Shown in pieces: positions 1 through 8,400 of a DNA stretch of 64,000 bases. The translations under genes were made by a program, and so were the position numbers. A model generated the notes under the pieces. It saw only the letters and a program-made list of their open reading frames with translations, was not told the origin of the DNA and searched no databases. Source of the DNA: JAOABP01 sp964590395 (lineage in GTDB: Bacteria; Hydrothermota; Tepidihabitantia; Tepidihabitantales; Tepidihabitantaceae); the NCBI GenBank assembly GCA_964590395.1, contig CAZPVT010000005.1, positions 1-64,000 of the forward strand, read 5' to 3'. Positions within the stretch are counted from its first letter, which is position 1. Each line of letters starts with the position of its first letter.

Positions 1-1401
1 AATTCCCATGCGGTAATGAAATCTACCGATGCGGGCAACAACTGGGTTTACTGCTACTGTGAGTCCCTGGGCAATAACAACTGGCGCGGCACCGGTCTTG
101 AGGTCACCTGTATCAAACAGGTTATTCCTGACCCGATTGACTCCAACATCATCTATATCGCTATGCATGATGTCGGGCTTTTGAAGTCAACCGACCGCGG
201 GGCTTCGTTCCAGTATATTTTTCAGCCGTTGCGCCCCTATGGTAACACCACATATAGCCTTGCCATTCATCCTGCCAATCACAACATTCTCTATGCCGGT
301 ACCGGTCCCTGGACCTGGGTCTATGGCAAACTCTGGCGCTCCACCGATGCTGGTCAAACCTGGACTATGCTTTCCGGACTGCCCGACACCGGTTACAAAA
401 GTACCATCCTGATTGACCCGAATAGCCGGGAAGATTCCACCATCCTTTATGTCTGGGTGTCAAGATATGGTGTGTACAAATCCACCGATGGGGGCGAGAA
501 CTGGCAGAGAAAGGACAACGGGCTGAATATCACGATTGGCAGCGACTCCTTTACTCACAGCCATCCGCAGATGCTGGCGATGGCGCTCAACGACCCGAAC
601 ACCCTTTACCTATGCCTCCCCCAAAGGGAAAAGATTTACAAAACCACCAACGGTGGCGACACCTGGTTTGAACTTCCTCTGCCCAGGCGCCTGGAGACCT
701 GGGGTGTAGCGGTTTCACCGCTTGATGGTGCGGTTTTTCTGATGGCGCGGGCTTCAAGGTTCGGGGGTGTTTACCGCTCGTTTGATGGCGGAATGACCTG
801 GGACTCCCTGCCCCGGTTCCGGATTGACGGCTATCGCCCCTGTGTCCGCACGATTGCCTTTAGTCCGTTTGACACCAGTCTGGTTGCCTTGGGCACGCTT
901 GACTGGGCAATCCATGACTCTTGCACCGGTTGGGGCGTTTATCTTTCCACTGACCAGGGTGAGACCTGGTCTGAAGCCAATGAGGGGCTGGGAAACCTCC
1001 GGGCATACTATCTGACCTTTGATCCGCATAATCCTCAACTTTTATATCTTGGCACCAGTGGCAACGGTGTTTTTGCCGGTTCATTGGCGATGGTAGGAAC
1101 TGACGAGGGGAAAATCAACGGGCAAGACGCCCTCCGCTTAGAGATTCATCCCAGCGTCGTTAACCACCAAACCCGCATCAGTTTCGTTCTCTGCCGGCAG
1201 GCTGATGTCAACCTTGCCATTTATGATGCCCTGGGTAGAGAGGTTTACAATTTTGGCACACAACGCTTTAACCCGGGACGGTATGAGTTTTTCTGGCCGG
1301 TGAATCAGCGGGCCGGTAGTTTGGTAAACAACGGTGTCTACTTTGTAGTTCTCAACACCGGCAGTGAGGTGCTCCGGGAAAAACTGGTTTTTAGCCGTTA
1401 A
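1..1401 (+). CDS. Exported BNR-repeat (sortilin-like) beta-propeller protein with type IX-style C-terminal domain; 5' end outside window
   Basis: The frame is open from base 1, so the true start probably lies upstream and this is the C-terminal part. At least seven Asp-box (BNR) motifs of the S/T-x-D-x-G-x-x-W type are visible (STDAGNNW, STDAGQTW, STDGGENW, TTNGGDTW, SFDGGMTW, STDQGETW), the hallmark of VPS10/sortilin-like propellers. The last 80 or so residues (LAIYDALGREV, then NNGVYFVVLNTG and a basic C-terminus) match the T9SS type A / FlgD-Ig-like sorting domain. A surface or secreted location is inferred from that domain. No enzymatic residues can be assigned, and many such proteins are simply annotated as glycosyl-hydrolase-like BNR proteins. 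Confidence 0.8.
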   Translation, partial: NSHAVMKSTDAGNNWVYCYCESLGNNNWRGTGLEVTCIKQVIPDPIDSNIIYIAMHDVGLLKSTDRGASFQYIFQPLRPYGNTTYSLAIHPANHNILYAGTGPWTWVYGKLWRSTDAGQTWTMLSGLPDTGYKSTILIDPNSREDSTILYVWVSRYGVYKSTDGGENWQRKDNGLNITIGSDSFTHSHPQMLAMALNDPNTLYLCLPQREKIYKTTNGGDTWFELPLPRRLETWGVAVSPLDGAVFLMARASRFGGVYRSFDGGMTWDSLPRFRIDGYRPCVRTIAFSPFDTSLVALGTLDWAIHDSCTGWGVYLSTDQGETWSEANEGLGNLRAYYLTFDPHNPQLLYLGTSGNGVFAGSLAMVGTDEGKINGQDALRLEIHPSVVNHQTRISFVLCRQADVNLAIYDALGREVYNFGTQRFNPGRYEFFWPVNQRAGSLVNNGVYFVVLNTGSEVLREKLVFSR

Positions 1402-1437
1402 GGCAGCAATCGGTTTATCTGATGGGTAAAGAAATCT

Positions 1438-1469
1438 TTGATTTTTAAGTTTTTTAGTGTATACTAAAA
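1438..1469 (+). promoter_or_regulatory. arsR promoter with overlapping palindromic operator
   Basis: TTGATT (1438-1443), a 16-nt spacer and TATACT (1460-1465) stand 7 nt ahead of the ATG at 1473, with no Shine-Dalgarno site. An inverted repeat TTTTAGT-GTAT-ACTAAAA (1452-1469) covers the -10 box. This is where ArsR-family repressors typically bind, so autoregulation is inferred. Confidence 0.65.
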
Positions 1470-1472
1470 CAA

Positions 1473-1805
1473 ATGAAAGAAAGTGATTATCGTCAGGCGG
1501 CGATGTTTGCCGCGCTGGGCGCAGCAAGCCGGTTGCACATCCTGCAACTGCTGAATAAAAACTGTCTTTGTGTCGGTGCTCTCTCTCGACTGACTGGCAT
1601 CACCGCCGGTGCGGTCTCACAGCATCTGCGGGTTCTGCGTGCAGCCGGACTGGTGGTTGGTGAACGCCGGGGATATTTTGTCCACTACCGTCTGGCACCA
1701 ACTGCCCGGCGCCAGCTGACAATAGCACTGGCTCAACTTTTTAACCAGAAAGGAGGCAGAAGATGTGCGGTAAAGGGGCAAACTGCCAGCAGCCGAAAAG
1801 CCTGA
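1473..1805 (+). CDS. ArsR-family metalloregulator / winged-helix repressor
   Basis: This is a 110-residue winged-helix protein of typical ArsR size. The recognition region (ALSRLTGITAGAVSQHLRVLRAAGLV, described here as residues 36-61) and the beta-wing (GERRGYFVHYRL) are clear. Cys31 and Cys33 (NCLCVGAL) sit where the arsenite-binding CxC of classical ArsR lies, at the start of the helix before the HTH, so thiol-metal sensing is plausible. The gene is followed by a Cys-rich small protein and an ABC cassette, and an ArsC-like gene lies 2.7 kb downstream, which fits a metal or metalloid response. The ATG is 7 nt after the -10 box, so the message is probably leaderless. The exact inducer cannot be read from sequence. 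Confidence 0.87.
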   Translation: MKESDYRQAAMFAALGAASRLHILQLLNKNCLCVGALSRLTGITAGAVSQHLRVLRAAGLVVGERRGYFVHYRLAPTARRQLTIALAQLFNQKGGRRCAVKGQTASSRKA

Positions 1806-1900
1806 AAGGCAAGCCGGAAAAATGTTCGCAAAAGCAGGTGCGGCAGTGTCATGGCACGGTTAAAAATCACCCCTGCGTAAAAAAACCGACCCGCAAATAG
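1763..1900 (+). CDS. 45-residue Cys/Lys-rich small protein
   Basis: A short ORF starts with ATG 1763 behind a good AGGAGG site (1751-1756 region) and overlaps the 3' end of the arsR-like gene by 43 nt in another frame. It encodes 45 residues with five Cys: CGKGANC near the N-terminus, then PEKCSQKQVRQCHG, then HPCVKKP. Basic residues are abundant and there is no signal peptide. I recall similar small PE(K)C..CHG...HPC proteins next to arsR-like regulators in other anaerobes, but cannot verify this here. A metal-binding or metallochaperone role is only inferred from the Cys pattern and from translational coupling to the regulator. Confidence 0.65.
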   Translation: MCGKGANCQQPKSLKGKPEKCSQKQVRQCHGTVKNHPCVKKPTRK

Positions 1901-1908
1901 GCAACGGA

Positions 1909-2790
1909 ATGACCGTGGGCCCGGCGGCAATTCTTGCCCAGGGTATTGTTAAACGCTTTGGCAAAATAGTTGCTCTTAACGGACTGAATCTTGAGGTGCA
2001 AGGTGGGGAGTTGTTTGGGCTCCTTGGGCCGAATGGCGCCGGCAAGACTACCACCATCAACATCCTTTCAGGGCTCGTCCGTCCTGACCAAGGGAAAATC
2101 GTTGTTGCCGGCATTGACTGCACGCGCCGACCGCGCTCAGCTCAACATCTTATTGGCATCGTGCCTGATGAAAACAATTTGTATCCGGAACTGACCGGGC
2201 TGGCAAACCTCTGTTTCTGTGCTGCGCTCTACGGTATCCCGAAGCAGGAGCGGATTGAGCGAGCAGAGCGGTTGCTGGCTGATTTTGGGTTAAAAGAAGC
2301 CGCCCACCGTCGGTTTGGTGAATATTCCAAGGGGATGAAGCGCAAATTGACCATCGCCGCCGGTATAATCCACCAGCCACCGATTCTTTTTCTTGATGAA
2401 CCAACTACCGGTATTGATGTTCAAAGCGCGCGCCATATCCGCCAACTGATTGCCGAACTGCACCGCGCCGGCATCACGATTTTGCTTACCACTCACTACA
2501 TTGAGGAGGCACAAAGACTCTGTGACCGAATCGGTTTTATCGTCGCCGGTCGTATCGTGCGAACCGACACATTTTTATGCGGACTTTTCTTCCCCGTGCA
2601 ACGGTTGCCGTTATGGCTTCGGTTTCTCTCGTTTGCACTACCACCGACCTATGGCGCCGATATGTTACATCAGGCGACCGGTCAAACCCGCCTGCTCCCG
2701 CTGAGTTTTGACCTAAGCATTCTCATTCTGTTCGGTCTGGGACTATTTCTCCTAAGCCTGCACACCATCAACCGGCGCTGGATAATCTGA
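1909..2790 (+). pseudogene. ABC transporter ATPase fused by internal deletion to the C-terminal tail of an ABC-2 permease
   Basis: Residues 1 to about 220 are an ABC ATPase of the drug/heme-export type: Walker A GPNGAGKT, signature YSKGMKRK (variant of LSGGQ), Walker B ILFLDEPTTGID and the H-loop TTHY. Immediately after RIVRTDT (about base 2571) the reading frame continues as FLCGLFFPVQRLPLWLRFLSFALPPTYGADML. That is the penultimate-helix region of an ABC2_membrane permease, and a last transmembrane helix follows. The ATPase C-terminal segment and about two-thirds of the permease are missing, so one in-frame deletion has joined two genes. The 293-residue product can hardly form an export channel. 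It is probably a pseudogene, less likely an assembly error. It lies 8 nt after the small Cys-rich gene. Confidence 0.75.
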
Positions 2791-2806
2791 GCCCCGTTTA
2801 TTTTTC

Positions 2807-2835
2807 TTGACAGGTTATGAGCATATGCTTATAAT
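2807..2835 (+). promoter_or_regulatory. Perfect consensus promoter for the DUF134-mrp cluster
   Basis: TTGACA (2807-2812), a 17-nt spacer and TATAAT (2830-2835) match the housekeeping consensus exactly. The ATG of the next gene lies only 6 nt further on, so transcription should begin at or next to the start codon. Confidence 0.8.
2815..2834 (+). promoter_or_regulatory. 20-bp palindromic operator between -35 and -10
   Basis: The half-sites TTATGAGCAT and ATGCTTATAA form a 20-bp inverted repeat with a single mismatch pair, with the perfect core AGCATATGCT. It fills the spacer and overlaps the -10 box. The first gene of the transcript encodes a DUF134 helix-turn-helix protein, so this is a candidate autoregulatory operator (inference). 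Confidence 0.6.
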
Positions 2836-2841
2836 TAATAT

Positions 2842-3330
2842 ATGCCCAGACCAAGGTGCTGTCGTCGGATTGGCTGGCTACCGCATTGCCGGTCATTTGA
2901 GCCCCGAGGAGGCTCAAGCGGGGTTATTGGTCTGGAACTGGATGAGTTGGAGGCGCTGCGCCTGGCAGACCTGCTCGGATTGCATCAGGAGGAGGCGGCA
3001 GCAGAGATGAAAATCTCCCGGCCGACTTTTGGCAGAATCCTTGAGCAGGCACACCGCAAGGTTGCCGAGGCGCTGATTTTTGGCAAGTCGCTTCAGATAA
3101 ACACCAAGGGAGGAAATATGATGGTCGTTCCCAAAAGAACCTTTGTCTGTTATGACTGTGATAAAACCTGGCAGGTGCCTTATGGAACGGGCAGACCGCA
3201 GTCCTGTCCTGTCTGTTCCAGCCGTAATATCCATCGTTCACCAGAAGAACGGGGACCGGGCTGGGGACGTCGCCGGGGCAGGTGGCGGACTCCGGTCTCA
3301 CAAGTGGAGAATAAAGAGGAGGAGAAATGA
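2842..3330 (+). CDS. DUF134 helix-turn-helix protein with C-terminal zinc ribbon
   Basis: The N-terminus MPRPRCCRRIG and the segment ELDELEALRLADLLGLHQEEAAAEMKISRPTFGRILEQAHRKVAEAL identify the DUF134 family, a sigma70-region-4-like DNA-binding fold found beside Fe-S/NifX-like genes. After about residue 95 there is an added zinc-ribbon segment (TFVCYDCDKTWQVPYG...CPVCSSRNIH) with two CxxC pairs and a basic GRRRGRWR tail. The total is 162 residues, longer than the usual DUF134 of about 100. It heads a tightly packed set (ATGA overlap with the next gene). The promoter is perfect consensus and the message probably leaderless. A role as regulator of this cluster is inference. Confidence 0.8.
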   Translation: MPRPRCCRRIGWLPHCRSFEPRGGSSGVIGLELDELEALRLADLLGLHQEEAAAEMKISRPTFGRILEQAHRKVAEALIFGKSLQINTKGGNMMVVPKRTFVCYDCDKTWQVPYGTGRPQSCPVCSSRNIHRSPEERGPGWGRRRGRWRTPVSQVENKEEEK

Positions 3331-3716
3331 AACGGATTGCGATTGCATCAGATGATGGGGAAAATATCGCCCAGCATTTTGGCCGGTGCCGGATGTTTGT
3401 CATCTGCGAGGTTGATGAGTCCGTTTATCGGCGCTGTGCGGTACGGGCAAATCAGTTTACCGGGCACAGCAAAGGGGAATGCGGAGATTCTGCACCTAAT
3501 CATCATCACTACCACACGGCAATTACTGAAGCGCTGAAGGACTGCGATGCGGTTATCAGCCGGGGAATGGGTTACCGCGCAATGATGGATTTGCAACAGG
3601 CAGGAATCAAACCGTTGTTTATCACCCGTGAGACCAATGTCTTAGGCGCGGTTGAGGATTACATTGCGGGCAGATTAAGCGAAGGTGCCGGTGCCTGTTC
3701 AGGACACCGGGATTAG
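3327..3716 (+). CDS. NifX/NifB-type dinitrogenase Fe-Mo cofactor family protein
   Basis: The 129-residue protein starts MKRIAIASDDGENIAQHFGRCRMFVI and contains CDAVISRGMGYRAMMDLQQAGIKP, the signatures of the NifX/NafY/VnfX-like fold (dinitrogenase iron-molybdenum cofactor biosynthesis family). The internal His-rich stretch NHHHYHT could add a metal site. It overlaps the DUF134 gene by ATGA and sits directly before an Mrp ATPase. No nitrogenase genes are present. Stand-alone members of this family are usually linked to Fe-S or metal-cluster handling, as in the orange-protein (orp) clusters of sulfate reducers. A precise ligand cannot be assigned. Confidence 0.85.
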   Translation: MKRIAIASDDGENIAQHFGRCRMFVICEVDESVYRRCAVRANQFTGHSKGECGDSAPNHHHYHTAITEALKDCDAVISRGMGYRAMMDLQQAGIKPLFITRETNVLGAVEDYIAGRLSEGAGACSGHRD

Positions 3717-3719
3717 TTT

Positions 3720-4535
3720 ATGAATCAGCCCGAAACTGATGAACTGACAAAGCGAATTGATGAAAACCTTGCCCGGATTGGCAACCGGCTGATTGTCTTG
3801 AGTGGCAAGGGCGGGGTGGGCAAGACCACGGTGGCGGTTAACATTGCCCTGGCGCTGGCACAAACTGGGCGCCGGGTAGGGATTTTAGACACCGACATTC
3901 ACGGGCCGAATGTACCCTTGATGCTGGGGATTCAGGAGGGCGAGCCGGCCGTTGTACCCGATGACGGCTTTCTGCCATTTCCCGGTCCACTCGGGATTAA
4001 GGTAATGTCAATGGCGCTACTGGTGAAAAATGCACCCATCATCTGGCGTGGTCCTTTGAAGGCAAAGGCGATAATGGAGTTTCTCGGTAATGTCAACTGG
4101 GGTGAACTGGACTGGCTGGTGATTGATTCGCCGCCCGGAACCGGTGATGAACCCCTTTCCATCGCCCAGCAGGTCAAGGCAACCATTGCCATTATTGTGA
4201 GCACACCGCAGGAGGTTTCGGCACTTGATGCCCGGCGCGCACTGGAGTTTGCCCGGATGGTCAACCTGCGGGTAATCGGGATTGTTGAGAATATGAGTGA
4301 ATTTATCTGTCCGCACTGCGGCAAAGCCAGTCCACTTTTTCCTGCGGGTGGGGCAATCAGGATGGCACAGGAACTTGCCGTGCCGGTTTTAGCCCGGTTG
4401 CCATTTATACCACAGACCGCAGCCGATGCGGACCAGGGTCAGGCGGTAGTCCTTGCCCAGCCGGAAAGTCTGCTCGCGCTCAAATTCCAGCAACTTGCCC
4501 AGCAGTTATTGGTAGGGGAGAATAAGAAGTTATGA
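3720..4535 (+). CDS. Mrp/NBP35-type P-loop ATPase, Fe-S cluster carrier
   Basis: The 271-residue protein has a deviant Walker A GKGGVGKTT (residues 29-37), the TDIHGPNVPLMLG segment typical of Mrp/NBP35, the switch-like DWLVIDSPPGTGDEPLS, and a CPHCG metal-binding pair (CxxC) near residue 200 that bridges an Fe-S cluster in the dimer in this family. The start is ATG, 3 nt after the NifX-like stop. Family knowledge points to assembly or transfer of [4Fe-4S] clusters. In this cluster it probably works with the NifX-like protein and the zinc-ribbon regulator. Confidence 0.92.
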   Translation: MNQPETDELTKRIDENLARIGNRLIVLSGKGGVGKTTVAVNIALALAQTGRRVGILDTDIHGPNVPLMLGIQEGEPAVVPDDGFLPFPGPLGIKVMSMALLVKNAPIIWRGPLKAKAIMEFLGNVNWGELDWLVIDSPPGTGDEPLSIAQQVKATIAIIVSTPQEVSALDARRALEFARMVNLRVIGIVENMSEFICPHCGKASPLFPAGGAIRMAQELAVPVLARLPFIPQTAADADQGQAVVLAQPESLLALKFQQLAQQLLVGENKKL

Positions 4536-4921
4536 AACGGATTCTGTTTGCCTGTGTGGGTAACTCCTGCCGGAGTCAGATGGCAGAGGCGTTCTGCCGG
4601 CATCTGGCAAGCGATATGGAGTGTGCCTCAGCCGGCTCAAACCCGGAAAAGGAGGTCTCACCGGAGACGGTTGCAGTTATGCAGGAGATAGGGATTGACA
4701 TAGCCAATGCAAAACCAAAGGGTTTCAAAGATCTGCCGGATTTAAGGTTTGACTATCTAATAACAATGGGCTGTGAGGTTGAGTGTCCGTTTCTCCCCGG
4801 AGCCAGGCGAATTGAATGGCAGATTCCGGATCCGAAAGGTAAGGGTATTGAGGAGTATCGCAGAGCAAGAGAGATGATCAGAATAAAGGTAGTGGAGTTA
4901 CTGAAAAATATCACCGAATAA
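4532..4921 (+). CDS. ArsC-like low-molecular-weight phosphatase (putative thioredoxin-linked arsenate reductase)
   Basis: The 129-residue protein opens with the P-loop CVGNSCRS (Cys8, Cys13, Arg14) of the low-molecular-weight tyrosine phosphatase fold. Cys81 and Cys85 (GCEVECPFLPG) follow at the position of the redox pair of thioredoxin-coupled arsenate reductases, then IEWQIPDPKGK with the conserved acid. These features favour arsenate reductase over a plain phosphatase, though biochemistry would be needed to separate the two. It overlaps the Mrp gene by ATGA, so it is co-transcribed with it. No arsenite exporter is visible nearby, unless the broken ABC system was one. Confidence 0.82.
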   Translation: MKRILFACVGNSCRSQMAEAFCRHLASDMECASAGSNPEKEVSPETVAVMQEIGIDIANAKPKGFKDLPDLRFDYLITMGCEVECPFLPGARRIEWQIPDPKGKGIEEYRRAREMIRIKVVELLKNITE

Positions 4922-5265
4922 AGTTTGGGCTAAATGCTATGAAAATTTAGGAAGGGGCAGAGAGGAACCGTATAGGGGACGGTATATCCATTAATTAGAA
5001 GATTAGTTTAACCGCGGTAACACACAGTATAACAATAGTTTATACCAGCAAGACATTATCAAAGATAGCCTACGGTATTGGGGTGTCTTTATAACCGGCT
5101 TTTGCCTGTTGGTTGAGGGTAATGTTTGCCCGGCGTTTACCAATCTTTGTTACCAAAGGTCCTGGAACGGCGCTTTTAGGATTCGTATATCCGGTGTCTC
5201 CGGTAATGGTGCGCCAGTGGGCTATTCGGCTATACGGTTTAGTGTCTTTACTCGTAATTTTCTGC
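4922..5265 (+). other. Intergenic stretch without recognisable gene
   Basis: About 340 bases hold only one 60-codon ORF (5109-5291), which has no ribosome-binding site and no recognisable protein pattern. I see no tRNA, terminator hairpin or repeat unit. It separates the mrp/arsC operon from the peptidase promoter. Confidence 0.5.
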
Positions 5266-5294
5266 TTGACAACGAGCGACTGTTGAGTTAAAAT
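5266..5294 (+). promoter_or_regulatory. Promoter of the C25 peptidase gene
   Basis: TTGACA (5266-5271), a 17-nt spacer and TAAAAT (5289-5294). The start codon is at 5446, so this transcript would carry a leader of about 145 nt, unlike many other genes here. An AAGGAGGAGG site precedes the ATG. Confidence 0.7.
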
Positions 5295-5445
5295 TAGTTA
5301 GCAGTTAAATTTGAGCCAAAGGCGCGGTTAAAATGAAAGGCGTCGGTCTCAAAAACCTAAATTATTTCCGCTCAATTAGGGCGGTAGATTATTCCCACAA
5401 TATAATTAACGACATTAAAAAACCTGAAACCTGAAAGGAGGAGGT

Positions 5446-8400
5446 ATGAATAACAATAAGGTGATTGCTATTACTCTGCTCATTTTGATTTGTGTCAGTT
5501 ATTCTTTTGCTGCTGATTGGTCGGGTAGCTTTCAATTCCGGGTCAGTGCATTTCGTATCCGCTCAGTTGAACGTGATGGTAATAACTGGTCGCTTCTGAC
5601 ACCGGATAACAACGCGGTTCAGCCTCATTCGGGTTTGTATGTTGATTATTTAAACGAGCCAGGAAAACCGATATTACCTTACTGGTTTTTCACCCTGGTG
5701 ATTCCCCAGGGAATGAAGATAGGGGAGGTAAAGGTAACGACAGAGGGAACCACGGTGATCAAGGCGGAGAATCCGCCCTATCCTGGGCAGCCACCGGTTC
5801 CAGTATCCCGGCGGGAGTTGCCACCTTTTGTCCAGCCCGATCAGCAGGTTTACTCTGGAACTAACCCCTGGCCCGAGAAAGGTTATGCGGTGAGTTCGGT
5901 GGGTAATAAAGCCGGTTTTCGATTGGTAACGATAACAATCTATCCTGTCAGGTATGATCCACAGAGCAAATCTTATCTAATTAACCGGCAGATGCAGGTG
6001 GAGGTAAATTACCAGCCTGACCCGAGCGCCGAAGCGGCTGCGCTTTTTCCAAATCAGTTAAAAGTCTTTTCCCGCGCGGTCAAGGCATTAGTTGCCAATC
6101 CTGCAGATGTTGAACGATATGCACCGGTAGAGAAACTGACGGATTTCGGAACTTATGATTATGTGATAATTACTAATCAGACACTGGAGGCTGATTTTCA
6201 GTCGGTGCTAAACTGGCGGAACCGCCTGGGCTATACCGGGATAATTCGCAATACATCCTGGATCAATTCCAATTATACGGGTAGAGATTTGCAGGAGAAG
6301 ATTCGCAACTTTATCCGGGATTATTTTAACAACCAAGGAACGATTTGGGTGCTTTTAGGTGGTGATACTGCGGTTGTGCCAACGCGCAGGGCGCGCTCTT
6401 ACTGTGCTGGCTATACCGGTGACATCCCCTGTGATTTATACTATGCTGACCTGCAGTGGTCCTGGGATGCGGACAATGACAACATTTTCGGTGAATATGG
6501 ACAGGATACCACTGACCTGTATTACGATGTTTATGTTGGCAGGGTAACTGCTAATACTGCAGGTCATGTAAATACATTTTTCAACAAGGTAAAAACCCAT
6601 GAGTCCAATCCACCGACTGACTATCTTAAGCGGATTCTGTTAGTGGAGGCTCAGCTCTGGCCCGGATACGATGATAAACAGTCCAACGACTCAATTGAAA
6701 ATATAACTCCTTCGGGCTGGAGTGATGTGCGAATACATTATCCCGGTAATTCAACAATGGTGCGTGACTCTTTGAACAACGGTTTTCAGTTCTCTCATAT
6801 GGTAGGTCACGGTGATGACTACGGCATTTATCATAGTGGTCCCTTCTATCATACCTCGGTCATCTCGGGTCACAACAACGGCTCCCGGGTCTGTTTAATC
6901 AACTCCATCGCCTGCTATCCGGGTAATTTTGAGATGAATGACTGTCTGGCAGAATCAACCCATAACTGGTCAAATGGCGGTGCCTTAGCGGTTATAATGA
7001 ACTCCCGTTACGGCTGGGGTACACCTCCTTATCTCGGTCCGTCAGAAAAACTTGATATCAGGTTTTATGACTTTTTCTTCAATAATACCGACTCAATGCC
7101 TATCGGTCTGACCCATGCGGAATCAAAGGAGGTATACCGGAATTTGGCGTATAACGATGATGGTGCCTGGCGCTGGTGTTATTTTGAACTCAACCTGTTT
7201 GGTGATCCATTGCAGTTGATGTATGAGGATACGCCAATTCCGCTTAATGCCAGTTTTATCAGTCCGATAAACGTCGGGTCGCAGAATTTCACTGTAACCG
7301 TTAGCGCCAACTCCAGTCCGGTGGAGCAGGCACTGGTGTGCGTATGGAAGGGAAGTGAAGTCTATGCCCGTAATTATACCAATAGTTCAGGGCAGGTAAC
7401 TTTCACTATCAATCCCACGACCCCGGGTTATATGTATGTAACCGCATCCAAGCCCAATTACCTACCTGATCTTGATTCTTGTCAAGTGGTTTTTGTGCAA
7501 AATGATGTCGGAGTAAGCCAGATTATCCAGCCTACCGGCACGGTTGATTATCTCACGGTTGTTACGCCACAAGCGATAGTGAGGAATTATAAGTCGGTGC
7601 CAGTTGCCAATGTTCCGGTCAAGTTTACGATTGCGGGTGGGTATTCGTCAACAAAAACCATCCCCAGTATCAATGGCAATGATTCAGCCCTGGTTCTGTT
7701 TGATCAGTGGACCGCCCAACCGCCGGGCAACTTAGCGGTGAAGTGTTCAACGATGGTTGCCGGGGACGAAAATCAGAATAACGACTTTGTAAACAGCTCG
7801 GTTTTTGTTCGGTATCGTGATGTTGGAACAATTTCCATATCAATACCCAGCGAGGTGGATTCTGGTACTATCGTTTATCCGGTGGCAACGGTGAGAAATT
7901 ACGGGAATGTAATGGAGACTTTCAATGTCCGAATGGTAATTTCCGGCACCAGTTATGACCAGACCCGGACAAAGACACTAATGCCGGGTGTGATTGACAC
8001 CGTTAATTTCCCGTCCTGGGTTGCACTGGAACGGGGCAGTCATACAGTAAAATGTTCTACCCAGTTGTCTGCTGACCAGGATAAAAATAATGACAAGGCG
8101 ACCGCTTCGGTATTCGTGCGGGTGCGGGATGTCGGTTGTTCTCAGATTATCTCGCCGGTCGGGAATGTTGATTCCACTGCCAGTTTGCAGGTAAAGGCGA
8201 AGGTGAAGAACTATGGCAATACCAATGAGAGTTTTACCGTGCTTTTCCGGATAACCGGTCCGACGATGTGGAGTGATGTTGCGACAGTCAACAATCTCCC
8301 GGCTGGGGATTCAGTGGTGGTGAATTTTAATAACTGGCCCTGTGGTCCAAGGGGTAGTTACTTAACCGCTTGCTCAACATCACTAACCGGTGATTTGAAG

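Noticed and set aside
5109..5291. 60-codon plus-strand ORF before the peptidase gene
   Set aside because: No ribosome-binding site, no protein pattern, and its 3' end overlaps the peptidase promoter.
5334..5435. 33-codon ORF in the leader of the peptidase gene
   Set aside because: No ribosome-binding site and no leader-peptide hallmark; listed only as a possibility.
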